Part shown: piece by piece, positions 42,186 through 49,204 of the stretch | Position numbering within the stretch: position 1 is the stretch's first letter | Layout: every line of letters starts with the position of its first letter | The notes under the pieces: generated by a model | The model's database searches: none | What the model saw: only the letters and a program-made list of their open reading frames with translations | Told to the model about the DNA's origin: nothing | NCBI RefSeq assembly: GCF_007678255.1 | Contig: NZ_VEED01000004.1 | Span: 124,001 to 188,000, forward strand | DNA: 64,000 bases | Direction: 5' to 3' | DNA from: Bacillus sp. X1(2014) | GTDB taxonomy: Bacteria; Bacillota; Bacilli; Bacillales_B; DSM-18226 | Made by a program: the position numbers and the translations under genes

Positions 42186-42404
42186 TTGAAAGAATATACA
42201 GTATGCTATACGTTTGATCACGAAATAATTATCGAAAAATTAATTAAAGAAACTCATGTCAAAACAGAAGAGGTGGAACAAGAAGTAGTTGAAAAGCTAA
42301 ATCAAAACAAATACCTTATTGTGGAAAATGATCAAGGGACTTTCAAGATTGATTCATCTTTAGTACGTTTTGTAAGAATTATAGATGTGAAGGTATTAGT
42401 TTAA
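42186..42404 (+). CDS. Small acidic protein of 72 aa, unknown
   Basis: TTG start with GAAAGGG upstream. One beta-alpha-beta pattern (YTVCYTFDHEIIIEKL, VEQEVVEKLNQNKYLIVENDQG), no membrane helix or cysteine motif. Conserved Bacillus small proteins of this type have no known role. It lies 34 bp behind the exported protein gene and before a shared terminator, so both likely form an operon. Confidence 0.6.
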   Translation: MKEYTVCYTFDHEIIIEKLIKETHVKTEEVEQEVVEKLNQNKYLIVENDQGTFKIDSSLVRFVRIIDVKVLV

Positions 42405-42405
42405 A

Positions 42406-42445
42406 AAAAAGTTTCACCTGCTTTCAATGGCAGATGAAACTTTTT
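42406..42445 (+). terminator. Terminator
   Basis: AAAAAGTTTCA and TGAAACTTTTT, 11 pairs, with an inner CTGC/GGCAG pairing. Confidence 0.8.
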
Positions 42446-42485
42446 AAAATAAACTTCTACTTATTCCCCTACCTGATTACCAATT

Positions 42486-42854
42486 TTACATTTCAAAAAA
42501 ATTATCTCTCTCAATACGGCATACTCTAAGGGAAAAGCTCTTGTACCATTCTGATTTCCCTTTTTCTTGTGCTACTTTGTGAGCGGCATGTTCCTTCCAC
42601 TCTTTGATGGACTCTAAGGTATCCCAATAAGAAACTGTAATTCCTAACAGATCATCCCTCGCACTCTCTACACCTAGGAATCCTTTTTGCTGTGAGGCTA
42701 ACTCTACCATTTTGTCCGCCATTCTTCCATACCCTCTGTCCCCTTCTGTTCGCTGTGATGAAAAAATAACTGCGTAGTAAGGTGGTTCTGGCGTCTTTGC
42801 AATCCCACTCAAATTCATTCCTCCAATCTGTTTATTTTTCTTACCTAAATTCAT
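42486..42854 (-). CDS. Antibiotic biosynthesis monooxygenase (ABM) family protein
   Basis: 122 aa. PPYYAVIFSSQRTEGDRGYGRMADKMVELASQQKG and LGVESARDDLLGITVSYWDTLESIKEWKEHAAH are the two beta-alpha-beta halves of a dimeric alpha+beta barrel of the ABM type. Such proteins are small cofactor-free monooxygenases or haem-handling proteins. An N-terminal extension of ~24 residues (MNLGKKNKQIGG) is unlike the family. The ATG overlaps the stop of the acyltransferase gene (ATGA), so both are co-translated. Confidence 0.85.
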   Translation of the reverse strand: MNLGKKNKQIGGMNLSGIAKTPEPPYYAVIFSSQRTEGDRGYGRMADKMVELASQQKGFLGVESARDDLLGITVSYWDTLESIKEWKEHAAHKVAQEKGKSEWYKSFSLRVCRIERDNFFEM

Positions 42855-44002
42855 AATTTTCTACTCCACTCCGTTTGTACAATGTCACTTTTTACTCCTA
42901 ATCTATTGCCCTTCATCCCAAATAAAAATCTTAAAAGCTGCACACGTTGAATGATTAAATGATAACAAATCATAATCAAAATAAAAGAAACCGGTACGAG
43001 AAAAATAAGTTTCACAGGGATTGACCAAGAAAGATCACGGATGAAAAAGCCTAAGAATACAATAACCGGTTGGTGTAAGACATAAAATGGCATTGAGGCT
43101 TCACTAGCATACTTTAGGAAACCATTGGAAAAAGATAAATATTTGTCTGCCAGAAAGAAGATGCATAATAACAAGCTCCAACAATTTAGTGTTCTTACGG
43201 CATAAAAGATAAGAGCTTGCACGGAGCCAGGTTGTGAGAAGTCCATCATAAACCATACGATGTAAAGGACTGAAGTAATTGCAGCCAAAATAAAGTGTAA
43301 TTTTATGGTTGATTTTAATATTGGTTTAAATGCTGGACTCGAGAAAAAATAATAGCCATAAATTAAGATGACTAGATAAAAAACGAGGTCCCACCCGCCT
43401 AATCCTTGTGTTTTTATTAACCCAGTTAAAAAAAGAATAAATGGCAGTATATAAAGATGGGTGATTCCAAATGTTCTTCCATTAGGGACTTTTTTAAATA
43501 ATGGTAACGTAATAAATGAGAAGACTAGTAGTACAAGTAAATACCATAAATGTAATCCAAAGAAAGCGAAATTACCTGTACCGCCAAAATCTAAATATAT
43601 GCCATCAAAGTAATGCGGTAAAAATTCTAGGAAGGTACCATTAAACTGGTTGTTGGCCTTACGTTCCATAAAGATTTGCGGAGGGGTTAAGATAAAGACT
43701 CCGAACACGAGGGGTACCCCTAGTCTAATCAGTCGTTCTTTGAGATAAGCGGATGTTTGCCTCTTTTTTAATGCATAAGACACATTGATCCCCGAAATGG
43801 CGAAAAAGATCGGCATGATCCAAGCCCCAACAAACAGTGAAAATACTAAAATACTACTTGAATCCAACCAATTATTTTTAACATGCCAAGGAAATGGATT
43901 AAAAAACATGGAGCAGTGGTAAAGGAATACTCCAATTGTGGCTAAAACGCGAATCCAATCGATATCATATTGTCTGCTTAAAGATGCATTTTGATTTTCC
44001 AT
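42851..44002 (-). CDS. Membrane acyltransferase (acyltransferase_3 family)
   Basis: 383 aa with about ten membrane helices. RQYDIDWIRVLATIGVFLYHCSMFF carries the catalytic His of the O-acyltransferase family; ISGINVSYALKKR and RLGVPLVFGVFILTPPQ are the further conserved blocks. These enzymes acylate sugars, polysaccharides or lipids at the membrane. The acceptor is unknown; in B. subtilis relatives acetylate wall or antibiotic substrates. It overlaps by four bases with the ABM gene. Confidence 0.88.
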   Translation of the reverse strand: MENQNASLSRQYDIDWIRVLATIGVFLYHCSMFFNPFPWHVKNNWLDSSSILVFSLFVGAWIMPIFFAISGINVSYALKKRQTSAYLKERLIRLGVPLVFGVFILTPPQIFMERKANNQFNGTFLEFLPHYFDGIYLDFGGTGNFAFFGLHLWYLLVLLVFSFITLPLFKKVPNGRTFGITHLYILPFILFLTGLIKTQGLGGWDLVFYLVILIYGYYFFSSPAFKPILKSTIKLHFILAAITSVLYIVWFMMDFSQPGSVQALIFYAVRTLNCWSLLLCIFFLADKYLSFSNGFLKYASEASMPFYVLHQPVIVFLGFFIRDLSWSIPVKLIFLVPVSFILIMICYHLIIQRVQLLRFLFGMKGNRLGVKSDIVQTEWSRKL

Positions 44003-44202
44003 ATTTCACCCCATTATTAATTATCATATCTATACCTATTTTTACCATGATTATATATTAGTAGTAAATATTTCTTATCTTCCCGGCCTCGTCTGTTGAT
44101 ATGCGCATTTTCAAATTTAGTAATGTGCACTTCAACTACCTCATATATTTTATATGAGCATTTTTTATGTATCACATACCATAAGAAATAGGTGAGACCA
44201 AC

Positions 44203-44424
44203 ATGTATGCTGTTCATTTTATTGAAAACAATAATGTTTTATTAACTCAGCTGCTTCAACGTGTTCCAACCGAAGGTGAGGAGTTAAAAATTAAAGGGCG
44301 TAAAGCAAGGGTATCTAGTGTAAAAAATGTTGATGAACTACATGTCCATGTTCAAGTTACCTTAGAGGTCGTTAATAAAAAAAGTAAATTTGTTGTCGAT
44401 AATTCCAAAAAGAAAAAGCGATAA
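44203..44424 (+). CDS. Conserved small protein of 73 aa
   Basis: MYAVHFIENNNVLLTQLLQRV followed by GEELKIKGRKARVSSV and a basic tail (NSKKKKR). The pattern suggests a small beta barrel, as in several Bacillus small conserved proteins without known function. AGGTGAG precedes the ATG. It ends just before a terminator, forming a single-gene unit. Confidence 0.7.
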   Translation: MYAVHFIENNNVLLTQLLQRVPTEGEELKIKGRKARVSSVKNVDELHVHVQVTLEVVNKKSKFVVDNSKKKKR

Positions 44425-44428
44425 ACAT

Positions 44429-44476
44429 AAAAAGAACGTACATGTTAGATGTAATCTAATATGTGCGTTCTTTTTT
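44429..44476 (+). terminator. Terminator
   Basis: AAAAAGAACG and CGTTCTTTTTT stem with extended ACAT/ATGT pairing, then T6. Confidence 0.8.
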
Positions 44477-44625
44477 GTGTTCACATATTGTAATATGGAA
44501 AGCCGTGTTTTATATCTCACACGCTGAAATATTTGTTAATCCGGCCTAAATTCCCCAGAAATAGCCCCTTCAAAACATGCTTTGCATAAGCTATATAGAA
44601 TTTATAATAAAGTAGGTGAAAATGA

Positions 44626-44889
44626 ATGACTCACGGTCATGGTCAATCACATTCTCAATTTATGCCTTGGGAACAGTGGCATCATCAACATCCACACGGG
44701 ACCTGGCAGCAATGGCATCAACAGCACCCTTATATGCCTTGGGAACAATGGCATCACCATTATCCTCATGGTACTCATCATCAATGGCAGCAACAGCATC
44801 CTTGGGTGCCTTGGCAGCTGTGGCATCATCAACATCCACATGGTACCTGGCAGCAATGGCACCAAATGTATCCGCATCGTGAAAAGTAA
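44626..44889 (+). CDS. Trp/His/Gln-rich repeat protein
   Basis: 87 aa. After MTHGHGQSHSQF come three near-identical 24-residue units starting at residues 13, 37 and 61, with the pattern xPWEQWHHQHPHGTWQQWHQQHPx. About a quarter of residues are His, and Trp and Gln are also very high. Cysteine is absent. The 72-bp DNA repeat leaves the other frames open too, but the repeat here is highly ordered, and TAGGTGA lies before the start. Such composition may bind metal (Ni, Zn, Cu) or form a spore-coat material. No family recognised. Coding frame fairly likely, function unknown. Confidence 0.6.
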   Translation: MTHGHGQSHSQFMPWEQWHHQHPHGTWQQWHQQHPYMPWEQWHHHYPHGTHHQWQQQHPWVPWQLWHHQHPHGTWQQWHQMYPHREK

Positions 44890-44907
44890 TAAAAGATCGA
44901 ATCATTT

Positions 44908-44936
44908 AAGAGGTGAACTGATCACCTCTTTTTATT
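44908..44936 (+). terminator. Terminator of the Trp/His-rich gene
   Basis: AAGAGGTGA and TCACCTCTT, nine pairs, then T5. Confidence 0.85.
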
Positions 44937-44957
44937 TTATTGTGTAAGAATTTGTTT

Positions 44958-45173
44958 TTAAGAGGTAATCGCGCTTAAAAAATCAATCAGTTGATAGATT
45001 ACGACTCCTATGAAAATAAGCAGACTGATGGCTATAAGAATTCTCCGGGGCTTCCGATACCATTTTGGCATTTGTTCGACGCTCTTTGGGGCTTGAAAAC
45101 CTTGGACAATATCACCATGCTTGATAACATCATTAAAAGGAGTCCTATCTTCAAAACGAGGATCGTTATCCAT
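44958..45173 (-). CDS. Small single-helix membrane protein
   Basis: 71 aa with GGGAGGGA before the ATG. A hydrophilic N-terminus ([20 protein letters not shown]), then basic residues (KWYRKPRR) and one C-terminal membrane helix ([19 protein letters not shown]). It is likely a tail-anchored protein. No known function. It forms a single-gene unit converging on the terminator of the previous gene. Confidence 0.7.
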   Translation of the reverse strand: MDNDPRFEDRTPFNDVIKHGDIVQGFQAPKSVEQMPKWYRKPRRILIAISLLIFIGVVIYQLIDFLSAITS

Positions 45174-45384
45174 TAAATCCCTCCCACACTATTATCCATA
45201 TTATAACATTTATCATCAAAAATGATGGTCAAATAATGATTTCCTCTTCAGAAAATTATTTTTCAAATATTCAAATAAATAGTAGTCAAATTATTTTACG
45301 TGTTATACAATATAAACATATTAAACCTACTGTTACATAACAGATAAGCCAAATTTAAAATAATTGGAAAAAGGGGTAAATGAT

Positions 45385-45705
45385 ATGAACAAGACTGATT
45401 CAATTGCACGTAGAATTCTAGGTTGGAAGTTAAATCGATGGGATCGGTGGTATGCTTATGAAAAAGCTACATTCATCCATGAATCGAATTTTCAACCTGA
45501 GCATAATCTTGACCATGCCATGCTTATTGTAGACAGATTAAAGGATTATGGCTATACATTTTCATCCAATGGAATATCTGAAGCTAGCTTCAATGATATC
45601 CGTGCCACTGGTAAAACCCTTTCAGAAGCCATTACGAATGCAGCCTACTCCATCATTGAAAATAACGTGGAAGATCGATCAACAATTTGGGTCCAATTGT
45701 GCTAG
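45385..45705 (+). CDS. Phage-ABA-sandwich (BC1872-like) protein
   Basis: 106 aa from ATG 45385 (AAGGGG 8 nt before; a TTG at 45364 is too far). The start IARRILGWKLNRWDRWY followed by FNDIRATGKTLSEAITNAAYSII resembles the small alpha-beta proteins of the phage ABA sandwich/BC1872 group. These occur in phages and as orphans in Bacillus chromosomes without known role. The short HNLDHAMLIVDRLKDYG helix fits. Confidence in the family is moderate. Confidence 0.65.
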   Translation: MNKTDSIARRILGWKLNRWDRWYAYEKATFIHESNFQPEHNLDHAMLIVDRLKDYGYTFSSNGISEASFNDIRATGKTLSEAITNAAYSIIENNVEDRSTIWVQLC

Positions 45706-45712
45706 ATGATAA

Positions 45713-45758
45713 AAAAAGGAGTTGATTCCTGCTTATGGCAGATAACCAACTCCTTTTT
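45713..45758. terminator. Terminator
   Basis: AAAAAGGAGTTG and CAACTCCTTTTT, 12 pairs, with an inner GC/GC pairing. Confidence 0.8.
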
Positions 45759-45819
45759 CTATTTATTTTTTGATAACCTCTTTCAATTCGTGATCCATTA
45801 TCGATTCCACCCAACATAC

Positions 45820-46275
45820 TTATAATTCCATGGTCATAAATACGCTATTGGGGTCCTCGGTATAATCCGAAAATGGATGACAATAGTGGAACCCGAAGCT
45901 GGCATAGAGCCTTCTCGCAGGCTCAAATGCATCCATTGAACCCGTTTCTAAACTTAGTCTATTGTAGCCGCGCTGTTTTGCTTCTTCAACAATATGTTGG
46001 AGCATCAGTTTAGCTACTCCTTTTCTTAGATGCGAGGATGAGGTTCGCATCGATTTGATTTCCCCATGTTGGGTATCAAGTTCTTTTAAAGCCCCGCACC
46101 CAAGTAATTCCTTCCCTTCCCATGCACTCCAAAAAGTGATCTCCGGTTTTTGCAATTGATCAAGATTTAGAGCATGGATACTTTCTGGCGGTGAATTCAG
46201 TCTCATATTGTGAAGATGTTCACCTATCAATTCTGCAACATCTGTACCGGTTAAATCATCGATTTTTATTTCCAA
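45820..46275 (-). CDS. GNAT-family N-acetyltransferase
   Basis: 151 aa. The conserved A motif is RTSSSHLRKGVAKLMLQHIVEEAKQRG (acetyl-CoA binding Q/RxxGxG/A region), followed by LSLETGSMDAFEPARRLYASFGF typical of the RimI/PhnO-like branch. The enzyme transfers acetyl from acetyl-CoA to an amine; the acceptor is unknown. Cytosolic. GGGGG precedes the ATG a few nt away. Confidence 0.9.
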   Translation of the reverse strand: MEIKIDDLTGTDVAELIGEHLHNMRLNSPPESIHALNLDQLQKPEITFWSAWEGKELLGCGALKELDTQHGEIKSMRTSSSHLRKGVAKLMLQHIVEEAKQRGYNRLSLETGSMDAFEPARRLYASFGFHYCHPFSDYTEDPNSVFMTMEL

Positions 46276-46356
46276 GAAACATCCCCCCTTAGGAGCTTTT
46301 ATTGGAAAATATTAACCTATTACCTGGATTTTTGCTAGTGTATTTTCCTTTTCACA

Positions 46357-46382
46357 CAAAAAAGCTGCCATTGGCAGCTTTC
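46357..46382 (-). terminator. Terminator of the secreted lipoprotein gene
   Basis: AAAGCTGCC-ATT-GGCAGCTTT, nine perfect pairs; on the minus strand T6 follows. Confidence 0.8.
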
Positions 46383-46413
46383 TTAAACGAAATATACTGG
46401 TAAAAGCATAATT

Positions 46414-46896
46414 CTATTTAAAAGTGGTTTCTGTATTCACAATAAACCACACATCTCCTACACCTTGCCCTGTTACATCCCCTTTTGCTTTATCTTTTAT
46501 CCAGTAATAAAGTGGATACCCTTTGTACGTCACTTGTTCGGATCCATTATCTTCTCGCTTAATTGTGCCAAAATCACTTTTGTTAAATCCTTCTGGAACA
46601 TCGAAATCTGAAGCAGTAAACGCCGGCCAATTAACTAAACAATCTCCACTACACACACTCTTACCAATTTGATCTTTTGTAAAATAATACAACGTCATTC
46701 CCTTTGAATCCGCTAGGTATTTTCCTACCTTTTCATCCTCTAACAATTGTAAACTCGCATTTGTACTCCCTTTGTCTATGGTTGAGGTGTCACTCTTTGG
46801 TTTATCCTCTTTTGTAGCTTCCTTTGTCCCATTACTGCAAGCAGCTAACAAAAAGATTAAAAAGAATACTGAAAAGAAATAAGCGTACTTTTTCAT
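46414..46896 (-). CDS. Lipoprotein with secreted-repeat (Lipoprotein_15/COG4315) domain
   Basis: 160 aa. Signal peptide with lipobox LAAC at about residue 20 (FLIFLLAACSNG). Two copies of the COG4315 repeat: DSKGMTLYYFTKDQIGKSVCSGDCLVNWPAF (with two Cys) and KGYPLYYWIKDKAKGDVTGQGVGDVWF. Such proteins sit on the outer face of the membrane; the function is unknown. A Ser/Thr/Lys-rich linker joins signal and domain. GGGGGAAC precedes the ATG. Confidence 0.85.
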   Translation of the reverse strand: MKKYAYFFSVFFLIFLLAACSNGTKEATKEDKPKSDTSTIDKGSTNASLQLLEDEKVGKYLADSKGMTLYYFTKDQIGKSVCSGDCLVNWPAFTASDFDVPEGFNKSDFGTIKREDNGSEQVTYKGYPLYYWIKDKAKGDVTGQGVGDVWFIVNTETTFK

Positions 46897-47516
46897 ATAA
46901 GTTCCCCCTCAAATATGTTATTTACATTAAAGGAAACGGACAATGTTTTAAGACGGTTTGATGAAAAAAAATTTTTTTGTCCTCTTCAATACTAATCCTC
47001 ACTAAAAAATTTAAAATCTGACCGTAAGCATTAAAATGAGGTTCTCTTAGATTTTTGAGATTTAAATAAGGTGCCTTGTCCTTAATCGAATAATCTACAA
47101 AAGTACAATAAGCGGAGATTTTCCGGTTAAGTGCAGAATGGAGCTCATTTCGGGGTAAATAAGCGGAGGTTTTCCGGTTATGCAAAGCAAAATCTCCCCT
47201 TTTCAAATTTTTCGAGTAAATAGGCGGAATCTCTCCGTCTAACTAAGTCTTTTTTAATATAATTACGAATTAAGCGGAATTTTTCCGTTTATTTATCAGC
47301 TCGAGTGTTAACTTGATTCCCCCCCTAGGCGCGTTCCCTCTTGATCCTATTCTAGTCAAAGTTAATGAAAATTCGTAGACTCCTTGATAAATAAAGAAAA
47401 AGACGTATGCCAATTCATACGTCAATTCTTGTTTCTTTTAATAAGAAAGCACCAGAATACGGAACCCTTTAATTTTTTCATTGGCAGCTTTGTTAATTTT
47501 GATACCAACTTCAAAT
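46897..47516. repeat. Non-coding gap with four TAAGCGGA-TTCCGTTA palindromic repeats
   Basis: Units of 21 bp with the consensus TAAGCGGAnnTTTTCCGnTTA lie at 47109-47129, 47160-47180, 47221-47241 and 47271-47291. Each is an imperfect palindrome around CGGA...TCCG, spaced 50-61 bp. A 94-codon minus-strand frame that covers part of them consists of repeated NRKxSAY segments and seems fortuitous. No other gene seen in this gap. Confidence 0.7.
47395..47423 (-). terminator. Terminator of the sigma-clpP operon
   Basis: GACGTATG-CCAATT-CATACGTC; the minus strand continues CTTTTTCTTTATTT. Confidence 0.65.
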
Positions 47517-48098
47517 TCATTTCGGATAAAGAATCTCATCAATAATCCCATATTCTTTCGCTTCTTCGGCACTCATAAAGTAATCTCGGTCTGTATCCTT
47601 GGCTACTTTTTCAATCGGTTGGCCGGTCCGTTCTGAAATAATTTGATTGATATGCTCTCTAAGCTTTAAAATTCTTCGTGCGGATATTTCGATTTCTGTT
47701 GCTTGCCCTTTTGCTCCTCCTAATGGCTGATGGATCATAATTTCACTATTTGGCAGGGCATAACGTTTTCCCTTTTTCCCAGCAAGCAGTAACATCGCTC
47801 CAAATGAAGCTGCCATCCCTGTGCAGATCGTCCTCACGTCTGGCTTAATGTATTGCATCGTGTCAAAGATAGCAAAACCCGCTGTGGTTAAACCTCCAGG
47901 ACTATTGATATAGAGTGATATTTCCTTATCAGGTGCGTCTGCTGCTAAAAATAACAATTGTGCGACGACGCTATTGGCCGTATGTTCATTTATTTCATCA
48001 CCAATGATGATAATTCGATCCTTTAACAGTCTAGAGTAAATGTCATATGAACGTTCCCCACGATTTGATTGTTCAATTACATATGGAATGGTACTCAT
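47517..48098 (-). CDS. clpP: ATP-dependent Clp protease proteolytic subunit (paralogue)
   Basis: 193 aa. All catalytic residues are visible: GMAASFG with Ser98, MIHQPLGG with His123 and DRDYFM with Asp172. The N-terminal loop and the YINSPGG oxyanion segment are normal. ClpP forms a double heptameric chamber that degrades substrates fed by ClpX, ClpC or ClpE. The main clpP is usually elsewhere on Bacillus chromosomes, so this may be a second, dedicated copy. It lies 27 bp behind a sigma-factor gene on the same strand, with AAGGAGGG before the ATG. Confidence 0.93.
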   Translation of the reverse strand: MSTIPYVIEQSNRGERSYDIYSRLLKDRIIIIGDEINEHTANSVVAQLLFLAADAPDKEISLYINSPGGLTTAGFAIFDTMQYIKPDVRTICTGMAASFGAMLLLAGKKGKRYALPNSEIMIHQPLGGAKGQATEIEISARRILKLREHINQIISERTGQPIEKVAKDTDRDYFMSAEEAKEYGIIDEILYPK

Positions 48099-48125
48099 TC
48101 CAATCCCTCCTTAAAAGCGATTTGG

Positions 48126-48845
48126 CTAGGCCGCCATACAGAGAGTGCTTGAAGGAGTGAAAGTTGGTTTGGTACGTATTTTACCCAAAACAAGCTTAGG
48201 GGCTTCACTATTAGTTGATCGTGAACGAATCGATTGAATGAGGATGGTTGGATCTTGATTTTTCAATGCCTCATAAAACAGGTCTGAGAGATGCTCCTTT
48301 TCTTCCTCATTCCAAAACAAATCTACTGAATGAAACTGCCTCTCTTCGTTTGCCTTTTCCATCCGCTTTTTGGCGCGATGAAGATTGGCCTTCACTGCCA
48401 TTTCTGTAGAATCTAACATCGATGCGATTTCCTTCAGTTGGTATTGAAACCCCTCTTTTAACAAGAAGATGATTGCTTGGTTGGGTGTGAAGTTTTTCAT
48501 GAGTTGATTAACTGTTTCCCTTGTCTCATCCAGTTTATGAATGAAAGCATCATTGGCAAATTCAAGATCAGCTTGCACGGTTTCATTCTTTCTTTTTCGC
48601 AGCATATCCACCCAATGATTATAGGCGATTTTATTTATTAATGCTGTCGTCACCTTTTGCTTGTCACTTCGATATTTTAAAGTCTTGATAAACGTCTCCT
48701 GTGCGATTTCGTCTCCATCCCAACCATTTTGGGCGAGAAAGTGACAATAGCGTCGAAGTTTTGGATAATTCTCAATCCAAAATTCCTCCCCAAACCCAAT
48801 TTCTTGCTCTCCATCTATGAGGTCAATTTTTAGCTTGTGTGACAT
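48126..48845 (-). CDS. Sigma-70 family factor (ECF-like) with C-terminal extension
   Basis: 239 aa from ATG 48845 (AAAGGAG upstream; an in-frame GTG at 48854 overlaps it). Region 2 (~25-90) shows RYCHFLAQNGWDGDEIAQETFIKTL and ALINKIAYNHWVDMLRKR. Region 4 (~110-160) shows FTPNQAIIFLLKEGFQYQLKEIASML and AVKANLHRAKKRME. After region 4 there is a non-standard tail of ~75 residues (FHSVDLFWNEEEKEHLSDLFYEALKN) ending STLCMAA. The final AA resembles a ClpXP-type degron. Next to clpP, this suggests proteolytic control. There is no anti-sigma gene beside it. Confidence 0.85.
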   Translation of the reverse strand: MSHKLKIDLIDGEQEIGFGEEFWIENYPKLRRYCHFLAQNGWDGDEIAQETFIKTLKYRSDKQKVTTALINKIAYNHWVDMLRKRKNETVQADLEFANDAFIHKLDETRETVNQLMKNFTPNQAIIFLLKEGFQYQLKEIASMLDSTEMAVKANLHRAKKRMEKANEERQFHSVDLFWNEEEKEHLSDLFYEALKNQDPTILIQSIRSRSTNSEAPKLVLGKIRTKPTFTPSSTLCMAA

Positions 48846-49204
48846 TGATTTCACTCCTTTTGCACTCTCTACCCTATAAACGTTTTAAGTTGGATGAAAA
48901 GATACGGGGGTAAAAAATTTTCTTTTATTTAAACTTACTTTATGTTTGTGATTTCAAATATAAACTTGACCATTTTGGAAAGCAAAAGAAAATCATTCAC
49001 AATTACTTTTCTGTTATGTAGGTCAAAGTTTCCACATGACCGGCGGGTCCACTATACTTATTTTCCTATGAATCTATTAAATGGAAACCAATCTGCCATG
49101 TCTTAATTCCTCTTTTTTATAATTATATTTATTTCTATATTCGAAATAATCAGATAATGCTATTATTTTCCTGTACAGAAATACACTTTAGGAGGTTGGT
49201 TTTT
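48846..49204. other. Divergent intergenic region
   Basis: 359 bp between the sigma gene (minus) and the protease gene (plus). It holds A/T-rich promoter-like sequence and the AGGAGG site of the protease gene. I see no gene, riboswitch or strong hairpin. Confidence 0.45.

Noticed and set aside
44017..44217. 66-codon minus-strand frame ahead of the acyltransferase gene
   Set aside because: It overlaps the start of the 44203 gene and has odd composition without a ribosome site.
44616..44882. Alternative Ala/Ser-rich frame over the Trp/His repeat gene
   Set aside because: Open only because of the repeat structure; its product is low complexity and its start is less well placed than ATG 44626.
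46922..47206. 94-codon minus-strand frame as a gene
   Set aside because: It runs through the TAAGCGGA repeats, and its NRKxSAY segments are the translated repeats; no ribosome site and no domain.
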